Source: Verrucomicrobiota bacterium (lineage in GTDB: Bacteria > Verrucomicrobiota > Verrucomicrobiia > Limisphaerales > UBA1096). From it: a stretch of 5,090 nucleotides of DNA. The notes below the pieces were generated by a model. The model was not told where the DNA came from, searched no databases, and saw only the letters and a list, made by a program, of their open reading frames with translations. Position numbers and translations under genes: made by a program. Below, piece after piece: positions 1 through 5,090 of this stretch (position 1 is its first letter; the number at the start of each line of letters is the position of its first letter). Where the stretch lies: the NCBI GenBank assembly GCA_030747575.1, contig JASLKI010000290.1:1-5090 (forward strand). Reading direction: 5' to 3'.

Positions 1-463
1 CGTGACGCACCTCGACACGCATATGGGTGCGCTGAACTATGACCCGCGCTACGTTCAGGTTTACCTGCAACTCGCACTGGAGTTCAACCTCCCGGTGCGG
101 ATGCCGTCGCAGAGCACGGCGGCGCGGTTTGGGTTCAGCGACCTGCGGAAACAGTTTGCCGCCAAGGGCATCGTTTTTCCGGACTATTTGATTTTCGACA
201 ACCTTGATGAGGAGAAGAAGGGCGTGAAACAATTTTGGATGAAGACCCTGCGCAACCTTAAGCCGGGTGTCACCGAGTTGTTCATTCACGCCGCCATGCC
301 GACCGACGAGCTGCGCCATGTCACGAACAGTTGGAAGACGCGCTCGGAGGAATACGAGACCTTCACCAACGACGCCGACGTGCGGCGGCTCATTGAGGAA
401 CAGGGGATAATTCGCATCGGTTACCGGCCGCTGCGTAGACTGCAACAGGGGAAAAACAATTGA
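1..463 (+). CDS. ChbG/HpnK (YdjC-like) family carbohydrate deacetylase, C-terminal part
   Basis: The gene runs in from the left edge; the GTG at position 2 is most likely an internal valine, because family members have well over 100 residues before this point. About 153 residues are visible. They open with THLDTHMG, the second metal-site motif of the ChbG/HpnK deacetylases, whose typical form is THLD(S/T)H. The C-terminal block PGVTELFIHAA (about residues 88-98) followed by REEYxxF-like spacing and LIEEQGIIRIGYRPL is also typical of the family. Known members remove N-acetyl groups from chito-oligosaccharides or related amino sugars in the cytoplasm using a divalent metal. The N-terminal aspartate metal motif would lie outside the window. 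The stop codon overlaps the TTG start of the next gene by 4 nt, so the two are probably cotranscribed and translationally coupled. The family assignment is good; the actual substrate is unknown. Confidence 0.85.
   Translation, partial: VTHLDTHMGALNYDPRYVQVYLQLALEFNLPVRMPSQSTAARFGFSDLRKQFAAKGIVFPDYLIFDNLDEEKKGVKQFWMKTLRNLKPGVTELFIHAAMPTDELRHVTNSWKTRSEEYETFTNDADVRRLIEEQGIIRIGYRPLRRLQQGKNN
447..452 (+). promoter_or_regulatory. Ribosome binding site supporting the TTG start at 460
   Basis: AGGGGA ends 7 nt before the TTG at 460-462. This purine-rich match to the anti-Shine-Dalgarno sequence favours the TTG over the next in-frame candidate, ATG at 481, which has only a weak GGCGG upstream. The TTG also overlaps the preceding stop codon (TTGA), a usual arrangement for coupled translation. 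Confidence 0.6.
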
Positions 464-1887
464 ACTTCCCGGCGGCAAGCATGCTCGCTGAGATCGGGCG
501 CATCGTCTCTTTCGGTATCCGCCGTCCCGGCTACGAAGAGGGACTCAAAACCGAGCAGTTCATGCTTGAGCGCTTCAACGAAATTGGCCTGAGCGATACG
601 CGGCTCGAGCCGGTTCCGGTGAATTATTGGCGACCCGCGATGACCCGCCTGGCCATCGGCGATCCGGCGGCGGACATTCCCAGCTTCGCCGTGCCATACA
701 CCGACTGGACGGCAGCCGAGGGCGTTCGGAGCGGGGCGGTTTACGTTGGGGTTGGCAGTGACGAGGCGTTCGACGCGGCGGATGTCTCAGGCAAAATTGT
801 GGTTGCCGACATGCAGTTTGGCGAACTCAACGCGACGCACCTCAAGGGTGGCTCGATGTTTATCCACGATCCCGGCGACGCCATTCCGGACGGCACGCTG
901 CACTGCGCCAACTGGCTGATCCCCAACTTCCGCGCCTACTATGAGTCGTGGAAGCGTGGCGCGAGCGGCTTCATCGGGCTGTTGGGCGAGATGCCGATCG
1001 ACGGGTGCGAACTGTACGTGCCGTACGACGGATTCCTTAAAAAAACACCGGCCGTTTGGGTTGGCCGCGAACACGCCGAGGCAGTTCGTTCCGCCGCGAC
1101 TAGAGGCAAGCCGTTCCACTTCACCAGCACGGGGGAGAGTTGCACAGTCGATTCCCACAATGTCGTCGGCATCCTGCCTGGCCGCACCGACGAATACATT
1201 CTGCTCACCTGCCACCACGACGCCCCGTTCGATTCCGCCGTGGAGGACGCCTCCGGGCTCTCGGTGCTGCTGGCGTTGGCGGAGGCGTTCGCGCGATCGA
1301 CGGAACCGCTCGAACGCGGCCTGGTTTTTCTGGCGTCGAGCGGACATTTCCACGGCGGCATCGGCTGCCGCGAGTTCGTCGGTAAACACCGTGGCGGACT
1401 ACTCGAGAAAATCGTCGCAGCAATTGGAGTCGAGCACATTGGAGAGGAGGCGCAGGGCGACGGCAGTGGCGGTTACTCTAAAACCGGCCAGGCGGAAACC
1501 CGGGCGTTCTTCGTGGATAAGACGCCGGAGTTGCTGCGTGTACTCGAGGAGGAAGTGCAGCGCGTCAACCTCAGTCGCACCCTTGGCGTGGACGCCTACC
1601 TGTTTGGGCCAGAACCGCCGTGCGACAGTGCCCCGTTCTTCACCGCCGGCATCCCGTCAGTCTGCCACATCAGTGGGCCGCTGTATCTATTCGACCCGCA
1701 TGACACCATCGACATGGTGCGACAGGAGGATCTGCCCAAGGTCGCTGAGCTGTTTTACCGAGTCATCCGCCGGATTGACAGCATCCCTGCATCCGACTTG
1801 GCCAAGGGCACAACCCGTCAGCGAGACGATCCCCCCGCGGCCCCACCACCCTGGTTTCTCCCGCCGGAGTTTTTTCTGGGCGACTGA
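460..1887 (+). CDS. M28 peptidase-like protein with PA-like insert and divergent metal site
   Basis: This 475-residue protein has no signal peptide, so it is probably cytoplasmic. Residues 8-60 resemble the opening helices of M28 metallopeptidases. Residues about 75-220 form an insert with DVSGKIVVAD (108-117), typical of PA domains. The M28 catalytic fold follows: NVVGILPG (234-241), the ligand motif HHD (252-254), EDASG (262-266), IGVEHIG (322-328), and PSVCHISG to HDTID (399-418). The site is odd. The paired Glu-Glu of the family (general base plus zinc ligand) aligns with His296-Phe297 in SSGHFHGGIGC. The bridging Asp position is Glu262, the Asp ligand position is Glu325, and the final His ligand position is Phe411, with His414 three residues later. 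It may be a divergent enzyme with another metal geometry, or a pseudoenzyme, so annotation as an aminopeptidase would be unsafe. It ends in a proline-rich tail (458-469). Fold call fairly sure; activity unknown. Confidence 0.75.
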   Translation: MNFPAASMLAEIGRIVSFGIRRPGYEEGLKTEQFMLERFNEIGLSDTRLEPVPVNYWRPAMTRLAIGDPAADIPSFAVPYTDWTAAEGVRSGAVYVGVGSDEAFDAADVSGKIVVADMQFGELNATHLKGGSMFIHDPGDAIPDGTLHCANWLIPNFRAYYESWKRGASGFIGLLGEMPIDGCELYVPYDGFLKKTPAVWVGREHAEAVRSAATRGKPFHFTSTGESCTVDSHNVVGILPGRTDEYILLTCHHDAPFDSAVEDASGLSVLLALAEAFARSTEPLERGLVFLASSGHFHGGIGCREFVGKHRGGLLEKIVAAIGVEHIGEEAQGDGSGGYSKTGQAETRAFFVDKTPELLRVLEEEVQRVNLSRTLGVDAYLFGPEPPCDSAPFFTAGIPSVCHISGPLYLFDPHDTIDMVRQEDLPKVAELFYRVIRRIDSIPASDLAKGTTRQRDDPPAAPPPWFLPPEFFLGD

Positions 1888-1904
1888 ACTTTTGGCCATG
1901 ACGC

Positions 1905-3329
1905 TCACTGCGCTTGGCCAAGCGCTTGGGCCATGTCGGCTTTGATTTGGGGGTCGGCGGCGTAGGGGTCGTTTTGCCGCTTGGCGTAGACCGCCAGCTT
2001 GCCGGTAAGTCGCCGGACGACTTTTTCGGAATCGGGATTGGTGAACTTGTTGTTCAACTCGTCGGGATCGGTTTTCAGGTCGTACAGCCACGGATCGCCC
2101 AGCGCGGAGTAGATGAGCTTGTAGCGGTCGGTGACGGCGGCGATCCAAGGTTTGACGCCGGAGGTCGAGCGGATAAAGGCAATGTCGTCCCACTTGGTTT
2201 TCGAGCCTCGAAAGAGAGCGGAAGCGTCGCGGCCCTCAACGCCCTTGGGCGGTTTGTCGCCGGTGAGCGCGAAGAGGGTCGGCACGAAGTCCACGCAGCT
2301 CAGCGCTTGGCTGACAACGGTGCCGGCCGGGATTTTACCTGGGCAATAAAATAGAAACGGCACGCGCGCCGAGCCTTCGTAGGGGACGCCCTTGTTCAGG
2401 CGGCCGTGCTCGCCGCAGAGGTCGCCGTGGTCGGAGGTGAAGACGATGATCGTGTTGTCGATCTGCCCGTTTTTTCGCAGCGCATCGAGGATGCGGCCGA
2501 TGTTGTCGTCGAGACACTTCACCATGCCGTAATAACTTGGCATCAGCATTCGCACGGTGTCGGCAGTGATTCTTGGGCTCGCCGCTCCCCAGCGCGGTGT
2601 CTGTGCACGCGATTTGTTCACCGAGACAGGGATCGGCACTTTCACGTTTTTGTACATCTTGTCGTACGGCTTGCGGACGGTGTTCGGGCCGTGCGGATCA
2701 GGGAAGCAGACCATGTAACAAAACGGCTCGGCCTTGTTGAGGTTGATGAAGTCGATTGTGCGGTTGGCCAACCAGTCGGTGGAGAACGTTTTGCTGTCGG
2801 CGTTTTCGACGCCGTAAGACGGTTTACCCCGCTTGATGGCTGCGACGCGCGGGCCGGCCCCGGTTATCTCGAATTTCTTCCAGTGGCCGCGGTTGAACAT
2901 GTAGCGGTTGTCGTCAAAGCCGAACTTCCGCTCGGGCGCCCACTGGGGTTTGCCCAGGCCGTCGAGATGCCACTTGCCTGCGTAACCGGTCTTATAGCCT
3001 TTCCGGCGAAGCACCTCGGCGAAAGTCACGACGTGGTCGCCAAGCGGGATGTTGTTGTTGGTGACCTGTGTGTATTGCGGATAGCACCCGCTGATTAACG
3101 CGCCCCGCGAAGGGGAGCAAACCGGCGTGGTGGCGTAAAAGCTCGTGGCGAGTGCTCCGTGCTGGGCGATCCAGTCAATGTTCGGTGTGCCGACGATTTT
3201 GCCGCCGTAACAGCCGAGTGTCTTGAAGTGGTGCTCGTCGGTTTGAATGACCAGCACGTTATACGAATTGGCCAAGGCAGGGGATTGGCCAAGGGCTGCG
3301 AAAATGAAGGTGAGCAAAAGGCGTTTCAC
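1905..3329 (-). CDS. Secreted type I sulfatase (formylglycine-dependent)
   Basis: This is a 474-residue sulfatase, normal length for the family, that hydrolyses sulfate esters, probably on glycans or other organosulfates. It starts at a GTG (3327-3329). The N-terminus is a signal peptide: MKR, a hydrophobic stretch, then ALA at 18-20 as the likely cleavage site, so it is exported. The signature CSPSRG at 71-76 makes Cys71 the residue converted to formylglycine. Other expected active-site residues are present: Asp31 and Glu32 (TDEHH), Lys119 and His121 (GKWHL), His213 (DPHGP), Asp300 and His301 (TSDHGD), Lys313 and Arg322 (YEGSARVP). The C-terminal WLYDLKTDPDELNN (414-427) is the usual closing subdomain. 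Maturation needs a formylglycine-generating enzyme or anSME encoded elsewhere. It converges on the M28-like gene with a 17-nt gap. Substrate specificity cannot be read from the sequence. Confidence 0.93.
   Translation of the reverse strand: MKRLLLTFIFAALGQSPALANSYNVLVIQTDEHHFKTLGCYGGKIVGTPNIDWIAQHGALATSFYATTPVCSPSRGALISGCYPQYTQVTNNNIPLGDHVVTFAEVLRRKGYKTGYAGKWHLDGLGKPQWAPERKFGFDDNRYMFNRGHWKKFEITGAGPRVAAIKRGKPSYGVENADSKTFSTDWLANRTIDFINLNKAEPFCYMVCFPDPHGPNTVRKPYDKMYKNVKVPIPVSVNKSRAQTPRWGAASPRITADTVRMLMPSYYGMVKCLDDNIGRILDALRKNGQIDNTIIVFTSDHGDLCGEHGRLNKGVPYEGSARVPFLFYCPGKIPAGTVVSQALSCVDFVPTLFALTGDKPPKGVEGRDASALFRGSKTKWDDIAFIRSTSGVKPWIAAVTDRYKLIYSALGDPWLYDLKTDPDELNNKFTNPDSEKVVRRLTGKLAVYAKRQNDPYAADPQIKADMAQALGQAQ
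1910..1932. repeat. Overlapping perfect palindromes at the 3' end of the sulfatase gene
   Basis: GCGCTTGGCCAAGCGC (1910-1925) is a perfect 16-bp palindrome and CCAAGCGCTTGG (1918-1929) a second perfect one overlapping it; the latter extends to 1916-1932 if one inserted G is allowed. They cover the last codons of the sulfatase and sit about 23 nt after the stop of the convergent M28-like gene. Either could form a short hairpin in RNA from both strands, but no T-run follows on either strand, so a standard intrinsic terminator is not supported. Confidence 0.5.
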
Positions 3330-3338
3330 GGCGCCGAA

Positions 3339-3343
3339 TCCTG
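3339..3343 (-). promoter_or_regulatory. Ribosome binding site for the sulfatase GTG start
   Basis: Read on the minus strand this is CAGGA, 9 nt upstream of the GTG at 3327-3329. It supports the GTG start, from which the protein begins with a well-formed signal peptide (MKR plus hydrophobic core). Confidence 0.45.
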
Positions 3344-3366
3344 CCGCTTGGCAAACCGCTTGGCAA
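3344..3366. repeat. Tandem 11-bp direct repeat CCGCTTGGCAA before the sulfatase start
   Basis: CCGCTTGGCAA occurs at 3344-3354 and again, exactly, at 3356-3366, a 12-bp period. The pair lies just upstream of the sulfatase ribosome binding site, in the presumed 5' untranslated leader or operator position. It could be a regulator binding site or a chance duplication; its core (CTTGGCAA) also differs by one missing base from the TTGGCCAA word that recurs in this window. Confidence 0.5.
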
Positions 3367-3402
3367 TGCTGGGAGAAGTGTTCAGTTTCAAGTATTCAAT
3401 TG

Positions 3403-3497
3403 AGACACGAATTTAATTGGGGGAATTTTAAAATTGAAATCCGAGGCAAACGCCAAACTAGAAGAAAACCCCAAGTGAATCCGTGAAATCCGTGTCT
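3403..3497. repeat. Imperfect inverted repeat in the intergenic region (REP-like candidate)
   Basis: AGACACGAATTT at 3403-3414 is the reverse complement of AAATCCGTGTCT at 3486-3497 with 11 of 12 positions matching. Inside the right arm AATCCGTG is directly repeated at 3478-3485 and 3487-3494 (9-bp period). The match extends loosely inward: ATTGGGGG on the left against CCCCAAGT on the right. The arrangement resembles the short non-coding repeats scattered between genes in many environmental bacteria. No open reading frame of note lies between the arms. Whether it is a dispersed repeat needs the rest of the genome. Confidence 0.4.
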
Positions 3498-3515
3498 TAG
3501 TTTCTCCTCTAATGC

Positions 3516-4658
3516 TCAGTGACCGAACCGCGACAGGCCGAGGAAGCCGATGGGTCGTTCGGTTTTGCCGTCGAGCGCCAACTCGCTGAGTACTTTGCCC
3601 ATCACGCTGGCGAACTTGAAGCCGTGCCCGCTGAATCCGCAGGCAAAGTGCACCCGCTCGCTCTCCGGGTGACGATCGACGATGAAGTGCCCATCGGCTG
3701 AGTTGGTGTATTTGCAGACCTTTATCGACAGCACTTGGCCAAGCGCGTCCGGCAAATAGCGGCGAAGCGGCAGCAGGATTTCCTCCTCGTCAGCGGGGAA
3801 GGTTTCGTCGGTGATCGCGTCCGGCGTCATCGGTTTGCCGGGGTGGTGACGCGCCAGCTTGAGGGCGTCGTCGCTCATCGGAAAGCCGTAGTAAATTCCA
3901 GTGAGATCGCCATCGCCATTGGGGTCGATGTTCCAAACTGGAAAGTCACCGCGCTGAAACAACTTCGGCCGTCTGGGTTGCACCCATCCCAGCACCTGCC
4001 GCGTGACCGTTAGCGGCACGTCCGGCAACCGCAGTAAGTCGCCTGACCAAGCACCGCCGCAGAGAATCAGCTTGCCCGCAGTGTGAGTGCCGCTGGTGGT
4101 GCGGACGGTTGCGCCGTTGCCGTCGCTTGACCAGTCGATGACCGGTTCATTTGTGAGCAACCTGGTGCCGAGTTGTTGCGCCGCCTTGGCGTATGTTTCA
4201 ACGGCTAGCTCTGAGAGCAGATAGCCGCCTTCCGGTTCGAGTGCGCCGACCATGCCTTCGGACAGGGTGAACTGCGGGAACTGCCTGGCCAACTCGCCGT
4301 GCGTCAGCGTGGAGCAGGGGAGGTTGTGTGTCTCGGAGGCCAGCTTCACGCCGCTGATCGCCTCGCCGTCGGGGAAGCCCATGTACAGTACGCCGGTTTT
4401 GTGGAGCAGTTTTGCGCCGGTTTCCTGCTCGATCTCCTCCCAAAGCTGATAGGCATCGCGCAGCAGCGGCACGTAGTCGGGATGCTCCTGATAACTCAAC
4501 CGGATGACACGCGTGTCGCCGTTATAGGATGATTTCGTGTTGGGAACCGATTGGCTGTCGATGCCGAGCACTCTCGCGCCGCGCTTGGCCAAGTGATAAC
4601 AGGCCGCCGCCCCCATCGAGCCCACGCCGACAACGATTACGTCGTGCTGATCCGGCAT
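3516..4658 (-). CDS. Monomeric sarcosine oxidase-like FAD-dependent amine oxidase
   Basis: This 380-residue enzyme of the DAO/MSOX family is near the usual family length. It should oxidise the C-N bond of an N-methyl or secondary amino acid, passing electrons to oxygen and giving hydrogen peroxide. The N-terminus has the Rossmann FAD motif GVGSMG (11-16) and an acidic residue ending the second strand (Asp34). NGDTRVIR (46-53) matches the MSOX HGDTRIIR segment with both arginines (50 and 53) kept, but the MSOX histidine is Asn46. Cys315 in KVCKYTN fits the cysteine that binds FAD covalently in MSOX, with Tyr317 beside it. Lys348 in GFSGHGFK fits the oxygen-activating and substrate-site lysine region; Lys267 and His271 fit the remaining site residues. 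N-methyltryptophan, pipecolate or fructosyl-amino-acid oxidases are alternatives within the family. The ATG lies 5 nt after the hydrolase stop, without a clear Shine-Dalgarno sequence, suggesting coupled translation. Confidence 0.88.
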   Translation of the reverse strand: MPDQHDVIVVGVGSMGAAACYHLAKRGARVLGIDSQSVPNTKSSYNGDTRVIRLSYQEHPDYVPLLRDAYQLWEEIEQETGAKLLHKTGVLYMGFPDGEAISGVKLASETHNLPCSTLTHGELARQFPQFTLSEGMVGALEPEGGYLLSELAVETYAKAAQQLGTRLLTNEPVIDWSSDGNGATVRTTSGTHTAGKLILCGGAWSGDLLRLPDVPLTVTRQVLGWVQPRRPKLFQRGDFPVWNIDPNGDGDLTGIYYGFPMSDDALKLARHHPGKPMTPDAITDETFPADEEEILLPLRRYLPDALGQVLSIKVCKYTNSADGHFIVDRHPESERVHFACGFSGHGFKFASVMGKVLSELALDGKTERPIGFLGLSRFGH

Positions 4659-4663
4659 GACGC

Positions 4664-5090
4664 TTATCTGGGGGCGTGTGCCAGGAAAAACTCCACGATG
4701 GGTTTCGGGTCTTTCAGGCTGTGCGGGTGATGGCCAACCCCCGGTTTGTGAATCACGTGAATCTTGCCGCCGAGAGCCTTGTAGCGTTGTTCGATGATGT
4801 CGCTATTCTCCGTGATCGGCACGACTTTGTCGGCGTCGCCAACGACGTGGAGAATCGGGATGCCGGCTTTGGCCAATGGGGCTAGTCGGTCGATGGGGTT
4901 ACCCTTGTACGCCACTGCTTCGGCCTCGGTGAAACCGTATGCTGCGAGGCATTGTTTCCACGTGCCGAGACTGCCCTTGCCGACGCCCCTGCCGGCGGGC
5001 CAGCTTTTGAAGTCGCACACCGGCGCGTCGCCGTAAATGGCAGCGACCTTGTCGGGGTTGCTCGCCGCCCAGTTGTAAATAATCAGGCCG
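4664..5090 (-). CDS. Alpha/beta hydrolase, C-terminal part (N-terminus outside window)
   Basis: The frame stays open to the right edge; 141 residues are visible, beginning GLIIYNWAASNPDKV. That segment normally follows directly after the nucleophile elbow (GxSRGGL type), so the catalytic Ser lies just beyond the edge. The GTG at 5018-5020 is an internal valine, not a start: the residues before it (IYGDAP) continue the family pattern. Asp87 of the visible part (GDADKVVP, 84-91) is the probable acid and His120 (GVGHH, 117-121) the probable catalytic His. The ending HSLKDPKPIVEFFLAH is typical of a group of esterase/peptidase-like hydrolases common in Planctomycetota and Verrucomicrobiota, often annotated as prolyl oligopeptidase family. 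Substrate is unknown, and the presence of a signal peptide cannot be judged. It is probably the upstream gene of an operon with the sarcosine-oxidase-like gene 5 nt away. Confidence 0.85.
   Translation of the reverse strand, partial: GLIIYNWAASNPDKVAAIYGDAPVCDFKSWPAGRGVGKGSLGTWKQCLAAYGFTEAEAVAYKGNPIDRLAPLAKAGIPILHVVGDADKVVPITENSDIIEQRYKALGGKIHVIHKPGVGHHPHSLKDPKPIVEFFLAHAPR

Larger units (their letters stand above)
3330..3515. promoter_or_regulatory. AT-rich intergenic region upstream of the sulfatase gene
   Basis: This is the only long non-coding gap in the window. It lies between the sulfatase start and the stop of the flavoenzyme gene, both on the minus strand. Positions 3401-3480 are 37.5% GC by direct count, far below the surrounding genes. 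On the minus strand, TAAAAT (within 3425-3432) is a possible -10 box, but no -35 element at standard spacing is convincing: TTGCCT lies only 13 nt upstream. A perfect 12-bp palindrome AATTTTAAAATT sits at 3424-3435. No hairpin followed by a T-run is seen after the flavoenzyme stop, so read-through into the sulfatase cannot be excluded. The region probably contains the sulfatase promoter; its exact place is not resolved. Confidence 0.4.
1798..4876. repeat. Eight dispersed copies of the palindrome TTGGCCAA
   Basis: Exact copies start at 1798, 1914, 2764, 3268, 3285, 3735, 4585 and 4869. Four extend to CTTGGCCAAG (1797, 1913, 3734, 4584). All lie inside coding sequence, across four different genes. 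They are read in two frames: TTG-GCC-AAN giving Leu-Ala-Lys or Leu-Ala-Asn (five copies), and CTT-GGC-CAA giving Leu-Gly-Gln (three copies). None occurs in 1-1797. The entry marks the span that contains the copies, not a continuous element. Confidence 0.7.

Noticed and set aside
1038..1045. Run of seven A in the M28-like gene as a programmed frameshift site
   Set aside because: The zero frame stays open with family motifs on both sides, and no stop, alternative product or stimulatory structure is evident.
787..1439. Long minus-strand open frames opposite the M28-like gene
   Set aside because: Arginine- and serine-rich translations with no recognisable motif, overlapping a well-supported gene; typical antisense frames in GC-rich DNA.
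1870..1875. Run of six T near the end of the M28-like gene as a terminator
   Set aside because: It lies before the stop codon and I see no stable GC-rich hairpin directly ahead of it.
941..1945. 334-codon plus-strand frame overlapping the M28-like gene
   Set aside because: Low-complexity Arg/Ser/Pro composition, no family motif, and out of frame with the gene that carries the M28 features.
2406..3098. 230-codon plus-strand frame opposite the sulfatase
   Set aside because: Lies wholly antisense to a sulfatase with all its active-site motifs; its Val/Asp/His-rich translation mirrors the sulfatase codons.
3500..3510. Minus-strand AGAGGAG ahead of a possible small gene in the intergenic region
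   Set aside because: No start codon at suitable spacing and no open frame with coding character follows.
5018..5020. GTG as the start of the alpha/beta hydrolase
   Set aside because: The frame continues upstream to the window edge with family-like residues (NWAASNPDKV, IYGDAP), so this is an internal valine.

Overview
The window is about 5.1 kb of GC-rich bacterial DNA (roughly 60% GC by eye). It carries five protein-coding genes, two of them cut by the window edges, and one AT-rich intergenic gap. No RNA gene, CRISPR array or transposase is visible. The gene types suggest a Verrucomicrobiota or Planctomycetota bacterium: a secreted type I sulfatase, a ChbG/HpnK-type carbohydrate deacetylase, and an alpha/beta hydrolase of a kind I associate with those phyla. 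This taxonomic guess is inference from protein style, not proof.

Left part, + strand (1-1887): the C-terminal half of a ChbG/HpnK (YdjC-like) deacetylase overlaps by 4 nt a TTG-started, M28-peptidase-like protein with a PA-like insert. The M28-like protein keeps the fold signature but seems to have lost several canonical zinc and catalytic residues. Middle, - strand (1905-3329): a sulfatase with a signal peptide and a formylglycine-type active site converges on the M28-like gene, leaving only a 17-nt gap. Then comes a 186-bp AT-rich intergenic region (3330-3515). It holds the sulfatase's probable upstream control region, a tandem 11-bp repeat and an imperfect inverted repeat. Right part, - strand (3516-5090): a monomeric-sarcosine-oxidase-like flavoenzyme lies 5 nt downstream of an alpha/beta hydrolase whose N-terminus is outside the window. 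The two look like an operon.

Functionally the set fits breakdown of modified organic matter: sulfate removal outside the cytoplasm, deacetylation of amino sugars, and oxidation of N-methylated amino acids. No shared pathway can be proven from the sequence. No clearly new multi-gene system is evident. The most unusual signal is at the DNA level: the 8-bp palindrome TTGGCCAA occurs eight times between 1798 and 4876, in two reading frames and five different amino-acid contexts. This resembles an iterated genomic palindrome such as HIP1 of cyanobacteria.
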